The notes below the pieces were generated by a model. The model did not search any database. It was not told the DNA's origin and saw nothing but the letters and a program-made list of their open reading frames with translations. From Rhynchosporium graminicola (lineage: Eukaryota > Ascomycota > Leotiomycetes > Helotiales > Ploettnerulaceae): a DNA stretch of 64,000 nucleotides. Below, piece by piece: positions 1-11,616 of the stretch. Location of the stretch: positions 310,001 through 374,000 of the forward strand of contig FJUW01000038.1 in assembly GCA_900074885.1 (NCBI GenBank), read 5' to 3'. Each line of letters begins with the position of its first letter. Within the stretch, counting starts at the first letter, position 1. The position numbers and the translations under genes were made by a program.

Positions 1-1089
1 ACGTCTGTCTGCCTTTTCAGCGTTTGTTCTGTCAAAGCTCAGCCTCGTGTGGCTGAACTCTGATCCTCTTCTATAATTGGCAAAATATTGCAGACCTGCT
101 CATCTTGCGTATAGCGGTCACATATGATAATTTTTCATCATCAGTAATCGATGTAGATAAAAGAATGATAGTGTTATATATATATATATATATATATATA
201 TAAGCACATAAGGTAGCTGATAACTCATAGGCACTTTAGGTACGATGAATGCATTCTAGAAGTAACGTTAATTACGCTTTTCCTTATTAACCCCTTTTTA
301 GTAAGACCCAACAGTTAACTCAGTTGTGTAAAATCATATACGAGGGAACCACCCGTACTAGTACAGTTTACGATATGAAGAACTGTAACTATTAGAAATA
401 GTTCGTTTTGCCGGTTCCTCGAAAACTGGCCTGTCCATTGAAAGCGCTGTTATTGTTACGATTTTCAGGTATCCAACCTCAATCTGATTCAGTCCCTGGG
501 TTGTTTCTTGCTCGAGGTTTGAAGAGCTTCTATTACACCGACACCCTGAATACTTAACGAATATACCCTCTGCGACTTGAAATTTTCCACTGCGTCTTTG
601 CTGACGTCTTGCTCACTACAAAACTGTCCCGATCGGGCTGAACTTAGCGAGATACCCCAGACTTCCAAAGATATCAGGATATTTTCAAGTTCAAAACCTT
701 CCGCTGTTCCCTCTTGCAAATGACCACAATCTTCCAAAGTAGAGTTTCAAGATCCTGTCTTATAATGTCGAAAGAACTACCTCTGACTTTCGCGATATAG
801 GCAGATTCGCGTTTTTAGCAAAGCTTATCTCCTTCACCGAATGCATGTCATGCTTCTCAAATGGGGACTCAAGACAAAAACGAAGTGAAAGTAAATAACA
901 TCACCCTTGCTCAATCAGCAACGTCAGCCAAATTCAGGTCAGCACGATGGCATCCATCAGTGGAAGTACAGGCTCTGTTCGGTCAATGGTTGCCTTTGAA
1001 GAATCTCCATTTGCTGAATACTTCTATGGTACCGTATTTCCAAGCTGATATATTCAGGTCATCCCCCACGCTTTGTTACCAAAGGACGC
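1..1089. other. Intergenic DNA at the left edge
   Basis: This stretch has no gene I can support. It is moderately AT-rich and holds a TA microsatellite near 175-202. A short open frame on the minus strand (489-737) has no recognisable motif. Another open frame starts at 861 on the plus strand and runs into the cytochrome P450 relic that follows; its first part (861-1089) may be more of that relic but shows no motif of its own. Confidence 0.5.
175..202. repeat. (TA)n microsatellite
   Basis: About fourteen uninterrupted TA units are visible directly in the sequence. It lies in intergenic DNA. Confidence 0.95.
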
Positions 1090-1396
1090 CCGCCTCTGAA
1101 GGCGGCCGAAAGCATTTGATCCTCAGCGGCCCCCTAACACTAGACGGAAAAGCCTCTGAGAAGATATGTGCGGCAACGAAACACTTGCATGCGTTTGGAC
1201 GCGGACCATCGATTTGCAAAGGCATATTGTTTGCAAGAGGGAAGGCCTAATCTTTGCTGCGGATTCTTTGGTGGTTTGAGACTTTAGTCCTGTTGCGGCT
1301 GAGACTTGGGAACTTCTATACTGAAATTGGGAGTACCAGTCCCAAGGGAGTGTAAGAGTCAGTATGACAAGGCGTCTTGTGATGACAGTAGAGACG
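1090..1396 (+). pseudogene. Cytochrome P450 C-terminal relic
   Basis: The plus strand at 1194-1223 encodes FGRGPSICKG, which fits the P450 heme-binding signature FxxGxxxCxG with its axial cysteine. A typical tail follows in the neighbouring frame: REGLIFAADSLVV, then DFSPVAAETWEL, then a GSVRVSMTRRLV ending, which matches the helix L and terminal strand layout of fungal P450s. The frame changes near 1237-1242, and in-frame stops occur at 1277-1279 and 1322-1324. The N-terminal four fifths of a normal protein of about 500 residues cannot be recognised. I read this as the remains of one P450 gene. The family call rests on the signature and the tail; substrate class cannot be told. Confidence 0.6.
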
Positions 1397-2746
1397 TCGC
1401 TCTGTTGGAAGTACTGATTATCAGGCCCGATTGAAGATGAATTCAGTTGTCTTGAATTATTGTTTTGCAGTGGGATTATCGTATCCCAGATACAGCACGG
1501 TTGTATAGTGTAGTTTGACAGCTGACACTTGGTGGATCGTTTTGACTCGATACAGAAACGGTACAGGTTCAAGTGTGTTCTCATAACTATCTGTGACCGC
1601 GCCATAGCTCTGGATTCTGGAGTAAGAGTTCCTATCGAATATTCGTGTCTATTTAGCGCGAAACATTTGAAAGACGCCAAAGGATAAATTTAGCTGCACA
1701 AAGGTGCTCAGGACCCTTTTGCCATTGTCGTTTGTTGAAACACAGTGAGATACGTTACAGGTTCGCTTTTGTTTGATTATGCTACCTGTCGCCCGGCGGC
1801 ACTACGGGTTTGATTCTGATTCTGACTCTGAGGAGTCAGCCATCTGCAGCGTTTGGTTGTATCGGAATTGAATGCTTAGAGCTGAAGCCTTCCAGGTCTT
1901 GGTTGTATTGTAGGCGGGAGGCAGGAGGCACAAGTACCTATCTAGTTTACGAAGGTATGGATGGATAGCTTAATTGACGATTATGGTATTTGTTATCATC
2001 ATGACTTGAATTGGGCATAACGAATCTGGCGTTGCGCTACATACCTAAAGATGGTGTGGTGGTGGTCTGAATCTGAATCTGAATCTGAATCGTTTGATCT
2101 ATACCACGGCACATTACAAGGGGGTTTTCTGGCCCAAAGCCCCAAAGCTCATTCCCATGTATAAGTACTGTACTTAGTAGGCGGCGCAGGTCCCGCCCGC
2201 GTCTTAGCGGCGGCAGGTATGGGGGCGAGGGCTGGGAGCTGGGGTGGTAGTAAAGCTCTCCAATGGCATGATCTCATTTACTATACTACTGTATGGATCA
2301 TAGCTCTCCACCAACGGCAAGCTTGAGCGAATTGCTCGGTTTTGCTTTGCTTTGCTTTGCTTGCTTGTGAAAAAGGCGCTTGTCAGATGTGGATGATCTA
2401 TCTCCATATATTGCCTCCTTATTAGTTAGTAGGAACTGTAAATGTGAACGAGAATCGCAATCTCTCGTACCATACCTGCCTACTTGGGTATCTATAGTCA
2501 CTTACAGTATAAGTATCACCTCTCAACCCCGCAATCGACAAACTTCCCCCTCCCTTTCAACATTCCCCATTGCCATATCGACTATCGACTCACCTTTCTT
2601 GCGGCTGCGATTGAGCAGTCCAACTCCTCCTGTCGAATCATCGAATCATCGAATCGATAGACTCATGGACTATCCCTGGGATCGTTTGGTATCCAGACCG
2701 CGCTGAGGAGACTTGGTCTCCCTCGCAGTGAACCTCTACGCCTGAA
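1397..2746. other. Intergenic DNA and carrier promoter with short tandem repeats
   Basis: No supportable gene is present. The interval holds short direct repeats: CTGAAT units near 2069-2092, TTTGC units near 2337-2366 and ATCGA units near 2640-2660. CT-rich stretches upstream of 2747 fit a fungal promoter and 5' leader. A minus-strand open frame of 185 codons (1123-1680) has no motif and lacks the composition of a protein. Confidence 0.5.
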
Positions 2747-3945
2747 ATGATGGCTGTGAAGCCAGGTCCGCAAGAAGACAGACAGAACGATGGAGGATCA
2801 GCCACAAACCAACCGATATACGAAGGTCTACAGAAGAAATGGATAAAGCGCTATCGTACTGAAGTGGCGGCTTCCATGAGCTCCATCATGAGTACGTTTG
2901 TTGCTGTAAGTAGTCTCGATGATCCGTTGCCACCAACATATACTGACCCGTTCTAGTTCCCGCTGGACTCTGTCAAGACTCGAATGCAGACCTACAATCA
3001 TGGTAGTTTCATAGATTGTGTTCGTTATACATACAAGACGGAGGGTTATCGCGGCTTCTTGCGAGGCGTCATGGCACCTATGGCAAGTGTCACTCTTGTC
3101 CGAACCATATCATTTTCCATGTACCAGAGATCGAAATATACCTATTCGAAATGGATCAATCAAAACTTTGGATTCGACCCGTTGGTTCATGTCAATACAC
3201 CAGGGAACTATCCGAATCTCTACACAGTTTCGTGTTTTGGAGCCGCAGGCGCTACAGCTGGATCGGTCATCACCCTAGTAGCATGTTAGTAGTATCATAC
3301 CCGGTCATAAAGAGAGAAGGCTAATATTCAGTAAGGTCCATTTGAATTGACAAAACTCAGTGCTCAAGTGTCCGTTTTAATGGCGGATCGGAAGGTATCG
3401 AGTCTTTCGGAACCTTCTACAGGAAGAGCAGTAGCCGCCAGCTACCAGAACAAGGGCACCTGGAAAACTGCGAAGAACATCGTGAAGCATCGTGGTTTTG
3501 CTGGGCTATATTCCGGTCTCAAGCTTCATCTTAGTGAGTATCCTGCCTAACGCTCACAGCGTGGAATTGACGGTACATAGTGAGAGATACTTTGGGTACA
3601 GCGATCTACTTTATGACGTACGAGAGCTGTAAGCAGCTGCTTACAACCTACCGAGGCGACAAATCCCCGACCAATGCAACCGCCGTGGTACTCGCAGGCG
3701 GCCTATGCGGCGTTACAAGCTGGGCCTTGATCTACCCCATTGATTCTGCTAAGAGCATCTACCAACGAAACTGCCTCACATATTGCAAAGGAGAGACAGT
3801 CAAAGAGGCACCAAAGATCCAATTCTTCAACAAGAGGATGTATCGTGGGCTTGGCGTTTCCATGGGACGCAGTTGCGTTGTAAACTCGATTTTCTTTTCT
3901 GCATTTGAATTCATCAAGAAGCAAATCAATTCAGTAGAGGATTAG
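2747..3945 (+). CDS. Mitochondrial carrier family protein (SLC25-like)
   Basis: Predicted solute carrier of the mitochondrial inner membrane, 349 residues. Exons are 2747-2905, 2957-3284, 3336-3533 and 3581-3945. The first, second and third intron phases are 0, 1 and 1. Three tandem carrier repeats are visible, each opening with a Px[DE]xx[KR]-type motif: FPLDSVKTRMQ near residue 54, CPFELTKLSAQ near 163 and YPIDSAKSIYQ near 280. Length is normal to slightly long for the family (about 300), with a 50-residue hydrophilic N-terminus. The third motif is less regular, with K-S-I-Y in place of the usual basic pair. ATG at 2747 is followed by a second in-frame ATG at 2750, so either may be used. 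The substrate cannot be assigned from sequence alone. Confidence 0.88.
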
Positions 3946-4567
3946 GTAGCCCTCTTTGATTTTCAGGAGCATTTTCAGGTGTCATGGTACTCATTCTTGT
4001 TTACAGCTGGTCTGGAGGTGGATGTGCCTACAGCTGGGCGCCAGACGAAATGTATGGCTTCGCAGGAAGAACATTGGTAATCTGCAGCAGCTACGCAGCG
4101 AGATAGTAGGAATTTCACAGTAGTATTGAGAAATCAAGATAACAAATCAAAGATGGCTTGAGAGGCAATAAACTTGTAAAATCCGTCACATTCGTCAATT
4201 CTTTACACGGGATACGTAATGATCAATCAAGTCGCTCTGATTGTGTGCGAGAGTCACACCTGAAAAAGTACTCACTTCAAAGCCGACCAGTAGACACCTG
4301 CCGTGAGCTGAATAAAATAGAAGAAGGCCTCGAGTGCTTGTAATAACCACGTGACTGTAGCGCTAACAGCATTGCATACCCCTCTCGCGCCCAACGACTG
4401 TCCTAGACCTGAGCTCGTTCGAGATCACATTCTCTTTACGATCCGCCTCGCAAAGTCTGCGGGTGCATACTTCAGAGATTATCTTGATTACCAGCGCTTT
4501 ACTTGCACTAACCTTGAGAATTAGACAATAGTTATTCTTGGTAAGAAGCTAAACGCTCTTCAACAAG
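3946..4567. other. Intergenic: carrier 3' end and DUF2293 gene promoter
   Basis: This 622-bp spacer separates two genes on the same strand. A short open frame at 4158-4343 has no motif. I see no RNA gene or mobile element. Confidence 0.5.
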
Positions 4568-7500
4568 ATGGTAGGCAAGAAGAAGAAAGCCCAGCGCGCA
4601 AAGGCGGAGGCCACGATCGCGGCGAAAGCAGCACGTCGTAGCGGACCAAAGCAAGAGCGTCGAGCTCACAAGCTCGCACAGAGGCTCGAAAAGAGGAAGC
4701 AGGAGAAGAAGGGATATACTGCAGACATGTGGGCAGCGCCTGCGCCTACGCATCTTATCGCAAAGCTGGATCAGCCAAGGATCAAGTCTAAACATCAGTC
4801 CTACTTCGAGTTCGCAGACAATCCAGAAAAGAAGCAGAAGAAATTAGAGTTTCAGGTAGGTCCTTTTGTTGTCAGTATGAATACGACTCATTTCCCATCA
4901 GGTCACAAACAAGAGTCTTGATAAGTATCCCGGCTATGCATTTGTTCCTATTGGAGATCCTCTTTTATCGAATGAGTGTAAGGAACTTTCGCGAAATCAA
5001 GATGCCATGGTTTTCATCGTCTCGGTAGGTCAATCTCTCCCAATTGTCGCATCTTAGGTCTAATGAAAGCTACAGTCCCTAGCCCAAACACAAGAGAACA
5101 CCAAGATATCTGAACACATTCATCGTACAGGATACTACTTTCGAGAGGCTATCGTAAACCAAGCTCGGGAAATTGTTGGGGAGACCGTCATTTCGAATCC
5201 GACTATTTTGCCAGGCACAGTAGAGCCTATACCCGATTCACAAGATGAGATAAACAAGCAAGCTGATGCAGCCATCCGAGACCTTTTTCCAAGGATACCG
5301 AATCCTGATCGTATTATGATCATCGAGCATGCGTTCAAAAAGGTATATCATCTCGTAACGCCATCGTGATTCCTGCTAATTGTCTAGGGCGCTGTGTTCC
5401 ATGGTGAGCCAACTGTTGGACTGCAAGCTGGCATACCTTTATCTCGACGAGTGCAACTTGCCGTCCTTGCTCACATTAGACATACCCACACAAGATACGA
5501 CAAGCTCTTACGAGAAACTAGTTGGATGAATGCACGAAAGGCAGTCGAGCCTGTATGCTTGGACGTCCTCATCAAGTGGCGTGGGGACGAAGAAACCGGT
5601 AGAGATCAGATGGATGAAATACTACGTGAGGTAGTCATTATTACCGATTCGGAAGACGAAGACGACAGTTCAGAGGAAGATAGCTCGGATGATGATGGTG
5701 AAATCACCTCCGCCAGCTCTACGGAACCACCAAGCCGACCAAACTCCCGCAATCAGCAAAGCATCCCAGCGTCTCAGGCGATCCATAATTTTAACACTGC
5801 AGCACCAGACAGGGCAATCCAAACAATCTCTTCTGCAATTTCTTCCCGAACCAGATCTAAGGATCCTAGAGATAAGAAGGAACAACGCGGCTTCAAACGT
5901 TACCAGGCAGCCTGGGAAGATGCCATCAACAGGCGACAAGCCCCTCACCCTAATAGTGAAACGCCATTTCAAGACTCAGTGGTCAGTCGACCACGATCTG
6001 GAGTTGCAGTCCATGCCACTGCTTCTTGTCCTACCCCAGCAGAATTACGAACGGTAAGCAAAATCCAAACATAATTGAAATACATGCCTTTTGGGAAAGA
6101 CTAATGAAGGCAGCATACGATCCACCCACAGCAGAGACCATCGGGAGGAGCAAGAAGTGAGGTAATTCTTCCCCATTCTGAACATGCTGTGTACTATCAG
6201 GAGGTCCTACCTCAGCCCCCTGAGAATACCCGCTATGTTGGACATCAGAGTATTCCTGAGCATTCCAGGATAACTAGCAGCCCACAATACCTAAGCATGG
6301 GGTATCAACCGCCGCAAGTAGTGAGACGGTCCCCTGTAAAACATGGTCTTGAAGATTTTCTTGTGCCTTCTATCGAGACGTCCTCGAGCGACATCTCGTC
6401 CCCTCGCATACGCGAGTGGAACGGGCTCCGCGCCCATGACAGTATCATCCACTCACGAGTCGTTGGGCCGCTTGGTCAAACCCCTGCTCGCCAGGTGATT
6501 GTCATCGACGATGAGAGTCCTCAGGTGAAGCGTCGTCGTGTGGTCCGTGAGGATGAGTCCCGCGACTTCAGATCCATTCCATCTCGTGATCATACTTTCC
6601 ATCCCCCAACTTCACTTTCTGGTTCGTTATCATTGAGAACATCATCGTCTGCTCAGTTTGGGACTATTGCCTCCCCTTCTATTATTCGGAGTTCAAGAGC
6701 GCCGACTCAAGCTACTCAAGGTTTGTTAAGAAACAGAGAAACTTTGTATACCGACCCTGTAACTGGGGAACGACTTCCAGTATACGAAGCTCCAGAGCCT
6801 GGGTATATGAAAAATCGTCCAGAGTACACGGAGACAGGTAACATTGGATTCAGAGCAGGTCAGCAAGAAGATGGCCGTGGCATACGACCAATGGGATATT
6901 ATCAAGCTCTCAATGAATCATATCATCGTCAGCCGATCCATGTACAGCATGGTAGTGACATTCCGGAACCGAATGTACGTGGTGGCATTGCTCGACAACA
7001 AGATCCTGTGTATAGTACTGGGCATCAGATGAGACCAATTTCGCCAAGATTTCCTGTCTCTCATCAGCCGTCCCATTCCTATGACATGAGTGATAGGCCC
7101 GGTGGTCCAGATCAGGATTTCATTCAAAGTTTTTCCCAGTCTCGTCTTGATGGCCCCTCGTCTCTTTCGAGAGACGGTTTCATTTCTATTCCTGCAAGAT
7201 CTCAAGACAAATATGTTCCGCCTGGCAGTTCTTCCTATCAGGACGACCGTATTGTGTCCTATGCATCAACCAGTCGAGCAAGATCTCCAGTTAGATATGT
7301 GGAGAGGGCCCCGTAAGTTCACGATGACTTTTTATACGCTTTGGGTGTACTGATGAGGTATGCCTGACATAGGAAATCTAGGGAACTACCACAACAACTA
7401 GTGTATTACGATCTAGGGCATCCTAACCACTCCCATCATCGAGTATTCAATAATCAATCTGCAGCACCTCTGCCTGAGCGACAACCTGCTTCGTCTGAAG

Positions 7501-7568
7501 AAGTACCAATGTATGTTAGAACCATACCGCCTTCTACGACGAGGCGTTCAGTGATCTATCTCGATTGA
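4568..7568 (+). CDS. DUF2293 domain protein with long disordered tail
   Basis: Large nuclear-looking protein of unknown function, 912 residues. Exons are 4568-4855, 4902-5024, 5076-5342, 5388-6053, 6114-7312 and 7373-7568. The first 60 residues are very rich in Lys, Arg and Ala (starts MVGKKKKAQRAKAEA) and could bind nucleic acid or act as a nuclear signal. Residues of about 200-295 match the fungal DUF2293 pattern, with IRDLFPRIPNPD, RVQLAVLAHIRHTHTRYD and a terminal IKWRG. An acidic serine stretch (SEDEDDSSEEDSSDDDGE) and a long Ser/Pro/Arg/Gln-rich segment with no predicted fold follow. DUF2293 has no established biochemical role. The last two exons encode only disordered sequence, so their boundaries are less certain than the domain. 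Confidence 0.85.
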
Positions 7569-8265
7569 AGAGGAACTACGGAGACTTGATCTCGTGCCCA
7601 ACGGAAAGCCTACTCTTTGCAGTGGCTTTCGGACTATTGGAGGGCGAAATCCATCGGGAAGAATAATTGTGTTGCGTTTGTACAGCGGGATGTTTTTAGG
7701 AGTTTAGACGTGGTGAACCCTCAAGGGTACGGGATCAATGGCTGCGAACAGCATTTTCGGAGTAGCATTGCACAAATAATATGTGGCACTAGTCATCTGC
7801 ATTGGGCGGCATCATTCCAGCAAGGAGTCTGGCACTGGCAGAGGAACGCATCATTTTTTCGGCGTGATTATGAAGGACTTCACCCGTCTGCATAACGCAC
7901 TTATTATTGATTGCTAGGTACATATGTAGTCGAGGAAATGGCTTACCAAGGAGGTTACAGCTGCACAAAGTCGAACCAGAAATCCACATCAATTTGCATA
8001 TATCGAACGGGACCTTGTAACCGATTCGCCGACAAGTGATACATAATTTCAATGCAGTCAACGCAAAGTGAGATGCTTAACCTCTATCACCTCAACCTTC
8101 TTCTTACATCTGTAGGAATCGAATGCTAATACCTTTGAAGTCCATGTTCAAATTTAGCCATCAAAAGTATGTATGTGTGTGATATTGCTTCCTCCAGGGT
8201 ATCGAATGTCGATAAGTAAAACATATCCGCTTGTAAACGCCTTGCAATGCCCACAAATCAAAAGC
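7569..8265. other. Intergenic between convergent genes
   Basis: This is the shared 3' region of the DUF2293 gene and VPS20. Open frames at 7617-7895 and 7789-8061 overlap on opposite strands and carry no motif. I see nothing else. Confidence 0.5.
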
Positions 8266-8978
8266 TTATGCTAACATGGCAACCCTTTGATATTCCTCCC
8301 TCTCCTGCTGTCTTACCTTCGCCCTCTCCTTTCTTGGTAAATCCGTAGTCGGCACTTCTGGCAATGGAACACCAGTAACCTCTGCCTCCAACGCCGCAAG
8401 CTCATCTTCCACCTCATCCTCGTCCTGATTCGATATCCTCCCTCCAAGCATATCACTCACCTCCTATCCATCCATTAGCACAATATCCTTCCCAAGAACA
8501 TACAATACAAACCTGCTGATAAGCCACGGCATCCGCAGTCTCCCCCATCAACTTCTCCACATGTTCCAGCCCTCCCATCTCCTTATGTATCTCCTTCAGC
8601 ACACTTGTCCCCTGCTGCAGACCAAAAACAACATCCTTCTGCACCAGCGCGAACTCCACGCTACTGGTCAGTTTCTCCAGTTGCTCTAGCTGGGCATCCG
8701 TCTTCTCGAGTAGTGATTCTTGGTATTTTTTCCGCCTTAATGCGAGTAAGGCTTTGGGCTTATCGCCTTTAGCTAGCATTTGTTTTGCGATCTCTTTTTC
8801 GCGGTCAGTGAGGACTGTGATGCGCCGCTGGTATTGGTGGAGTTTGTCTCGTTGGTTCTTCATGTCCAGGATAGCCCTGTAGTTATGTTAGCCAGCTTCT
8901 TGTGCCCTTTTAGCTGGGATAAGGGCTGTCTCACTTATCCTGGGCAGAAATCTTGGATGAGCTTGAAGAATTGCCCAT
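8266..8978 (-). CDS. VPS20: ESCRT-III subunit Vps20 (CHMP6)
   Basis: Subunit of ESCRT-III, which nucleates Snf7 polymers on endosomes during multivesicular body sorting; 201 residues, normal for the family. Exons on the minus strand are 8978-8935, 8876-8513 and 8463-8266. The protein starts MGNSSSSSKISAQD, a classical N-myristoylation signal with Gly2, as known for Vps20. Next come the basic Snf7-fold helices (MKNQRDKLHQYQRRI, LLALRRKKYQESLL), a long coiled coil and an acidic C-terminal region (EDELAALEAEVTG) where Vps4 MIT-interacting motifs lie. The start is set by the myristoylation motif. The third exon acceptor was placed at TAG before GAGGTGAGT to keep the frame. It is divergent with RIX7. 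Confidence 0.93.
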
Positions 8979-9212
8979 AGTGATCACTGATGACCTGCGC
9001 AGTTGAAGTTAGCAGGGCGCATGTCGCAAACATGGCGCAAGTCATGAAGCAGCCTCGGCGAGCGTCATGAATTGATGCTCGCCTGATAAGAGGTCCGATA
9101 AGGTTGGGAGGTCTTGGCAGAAATGTTTATAATTTTTCTTGGTATCGCCAAATCACAGTTATGTTCAGCTCAACTTGCAAAATTTGACGGCGGAATATCT
9201 TTCTTTCTAGAC
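8979..9212. promoter_or_regulatory. Shared divergent promoter of VPS20 and RIX7
   Basis: Only 234 bp separate the two start codons, so both promoters must lie here or extend into the neighbouring genes. I could not identify a specific factor site. Confidence 0.5.
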
Positions 9213-11616
9213 ATGATGGTCTCGAGAGTTCCAAGACCCAGTTTAACTCAGGGTCTCGACAAAGAGGTATTGATATTTAAGAACCCTTCCTCGAAATTTT
9301 ACAGGAACTCTGCTAACACAGTACCCCGCAGGTTTACCAGGTCGTCCGGAAACTGGGTGATGAGCAAGCACAATTAGAGAATGGGACTAAGCGGCTCACG
9401 ACTTCTACTGTATATGACAGTATTAAGCGATCGAATTCCAGCTTGAAACGGAGGAGTAAGAAGCTTCTAGAGGATTCCATCGAGCGAGTCTTGAATGTTA
9501 TGAAGGAGGAATTGGATGACAGCGATTCTATGGATGGGGATTTCGACGGGATCGAAGAGTCTGGGCCTCAATTGAAGGTGGATATTACAAACTCCTGGAC
9601 AACGAGGATATCTGACAGAATTAGGAACATAATATCATGAACAAAAGCATTACTCGAATGTGGGCCAAACCGAACTCTGCGAGTATGACGCCTACGAGAG
9701 AGGGAACACCGCCCGTGAACGGAACCCTTACGACGAATTTACCGATTCAAGCCCTTCCCATGGCGGATCTTGAGTCTCCAGCAAAACCAGAAAGACAAGC
9801 AAATGGCGAACCGAGCAAGAAGCGGAGGAAAGCAGACACAAGGAAGGATGTGGATCGATCACCCCCAACAGACGTCTCGCTGGAAAATCTAGGAGGGGTA
9901 GGGCCAGTGATCAAGGAATTGACAGATTTGGTAGCCATTCCAATGTTATACGCTGAGGCCTACATCAAAACTGGGATTCAGCCTACGAGAGGTGTGCTCT
10001 TACATGGACCTCCTGGATGTGGAAAGACCATGATCGCGAATGCCTTTGCTGCAGAAATTGGAGTATCTTTCATTCCTATTTCTGCGCCGTCCTTGGTCGC
10101 GGGAATGTCTGGAGAGTCAGAAAAGAAGATTAGGGATCTATTCGAGGAGGCGAAGCGCATGGCCCCTTGTTTAGTCTTTATTGACGAAATCGATGTTATC
10201 ATGGGAAAAAGAGAAAGTGCCCAGAGAGAAATGGAGAAGCGGATAGTGGCGCAGATGCTCACTTGCATGGACGACATGGCATTAGAAAAGACTGGTGGCA
10301 AGCCAGTCATAATTCTGGCAGCTACTAACCGACCGGATAGTCTTGATCCAGCTCTTCGACGTGCTGGGAGATTCAACAAGGAAATCAATCTCGGGGTTCC
10401 AAATGAGGAAGCCCGTGACAAGATTCTACGGGCATTGACGAAAAAACTTACGATGCCGGAGGACTTCGACTACCGTCGGCTAGCGAAACTCACACCTGGA
10501 TTTGTCGGAGCTGACCTGAATGACGTTGTCTCAGTGGCAGGTACTGATGCTATGAAGCGCATGAATGCAGTTCTGAAAGAGCAAAGTGTGACGGCTATGG
10601 ACATCGACACCACATCTCCTGATCTTAATATTCCTTCTTCACTCCTGGAACTCCGCTCCCTGGTAGCTAATGCAGGAGAGTCACTACCAGATGGCGATTT
10701 TTCTATCACTTACGACGATTTCCTGACAGCGATCCCGAAAGTTCAACCGTCTGCCAAACGTGAAGGTTTCGCAACCATTCCCGATACGACCTGGGCGCAT
10801 GTCGGTGCATTACACGAGGTTCGCGAGCAGTTGGAAATGGCAATCGTCAACCCCATCCAGAGCCCAGGAAGATTCGCACGAGTCGGTATCACGATGCCAG
10901 CCGGCGTTCTTCTCTGGGGTCCTCCAGGATGCGGAAAAACCCTACTCGCCAAAGCAGTTGCGAACGAATCGAAAGCAAACTTCATTTCCATCAAGGGCCC
11001 AGAAGTTCTCAACAAATACGTCGGTGAATCCGAACGGGCGGTCCGCCAAGTGTTCGAGCGTGCTCGCTCATCCGTACCTTGTATCTTATTCTTTGATGAG
11101 CTAGATGCTTTAGTCCCGAAGAGAGAAGATTCGTTATCGGAAGCTAGTAGTAAGGTAGTCAACACCCTCTTGACAGAACTCGATGGTCTCGGAAGCCGAG
11201 CAGGTATCTACGTGATAGCAGCAACCAATCGTCCCGACATGATCGACCCAGCAATGCTACGTCCCGGTCGACTCGGACTATCCGTCTTTGTTGACCTACC
11301 CACCAAAGAAGACCGCATTGAGATCCTGAAAGCGCTTTACGTGAAAGCGCTGCCTGGCTCACCGGAGGAGGAATTAGCTGCTTTGAAGGAGGTCGCTGAG
11401 GACGAGAGGTGTACGAATTTCAGTGGTGCCGATCTGTGGAATCTGCACCAGGCAGCGGGTGTGGCTGCTATTCAGAGGGAAAAGAGGGAGGGTGTTGAGA
11501 CGGAGGATTTGAGGATCGAGAAGGCGGATTGGGACGTTGCGCTTGGGAAGGTTAAGCCCAGTGTTAAGGATGCGGCCAAGTATCGGAGGTTGAAGGAGAG
11601 GGGTATGCAAGGCTAG
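9213..11616 (+). CDS. RIX7: Ribosome biogenesis AAA-ATPase Rix7 (NVL)
   Basis: Type II AAA-ATPase of the Cdc48 branch that releases assembly factors from pre-60S particles in the nucleus; 763 residues. Exons are 9213-9266, 9332-9577 and 9625-11616. The N-terminal region contains a basic nuclear-signal-like run (KKRRKADTRK). Two AAA modules follow: Walker A GPPGCGKT near residue 227 and again near 531, Walker B FIDEID near 285 and FFDELD near 590, with arginine-finger motifs of the NRPDSLDPALRRAGR and NRPDMIDPAMLRPGR type. The second intron (9578-9624, 47 bp) is supported because it removes a frame break and joins LK to EHNIMNKSITRMW, a conserved family segment. ATG at 9213 is followed by another at 9216. 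Confidence 0.95.

Noticed and set aside
1123..1680. Minus-strand open frame of 185 codons
   Set aside because: It overlaps the P450 relic on the other strand, has no motif, and its composition is not protein-like.
9978..11165. Minus-strand frames over RIX7
   Set aside because: Shadows of the AAA-ATPase; no motif.
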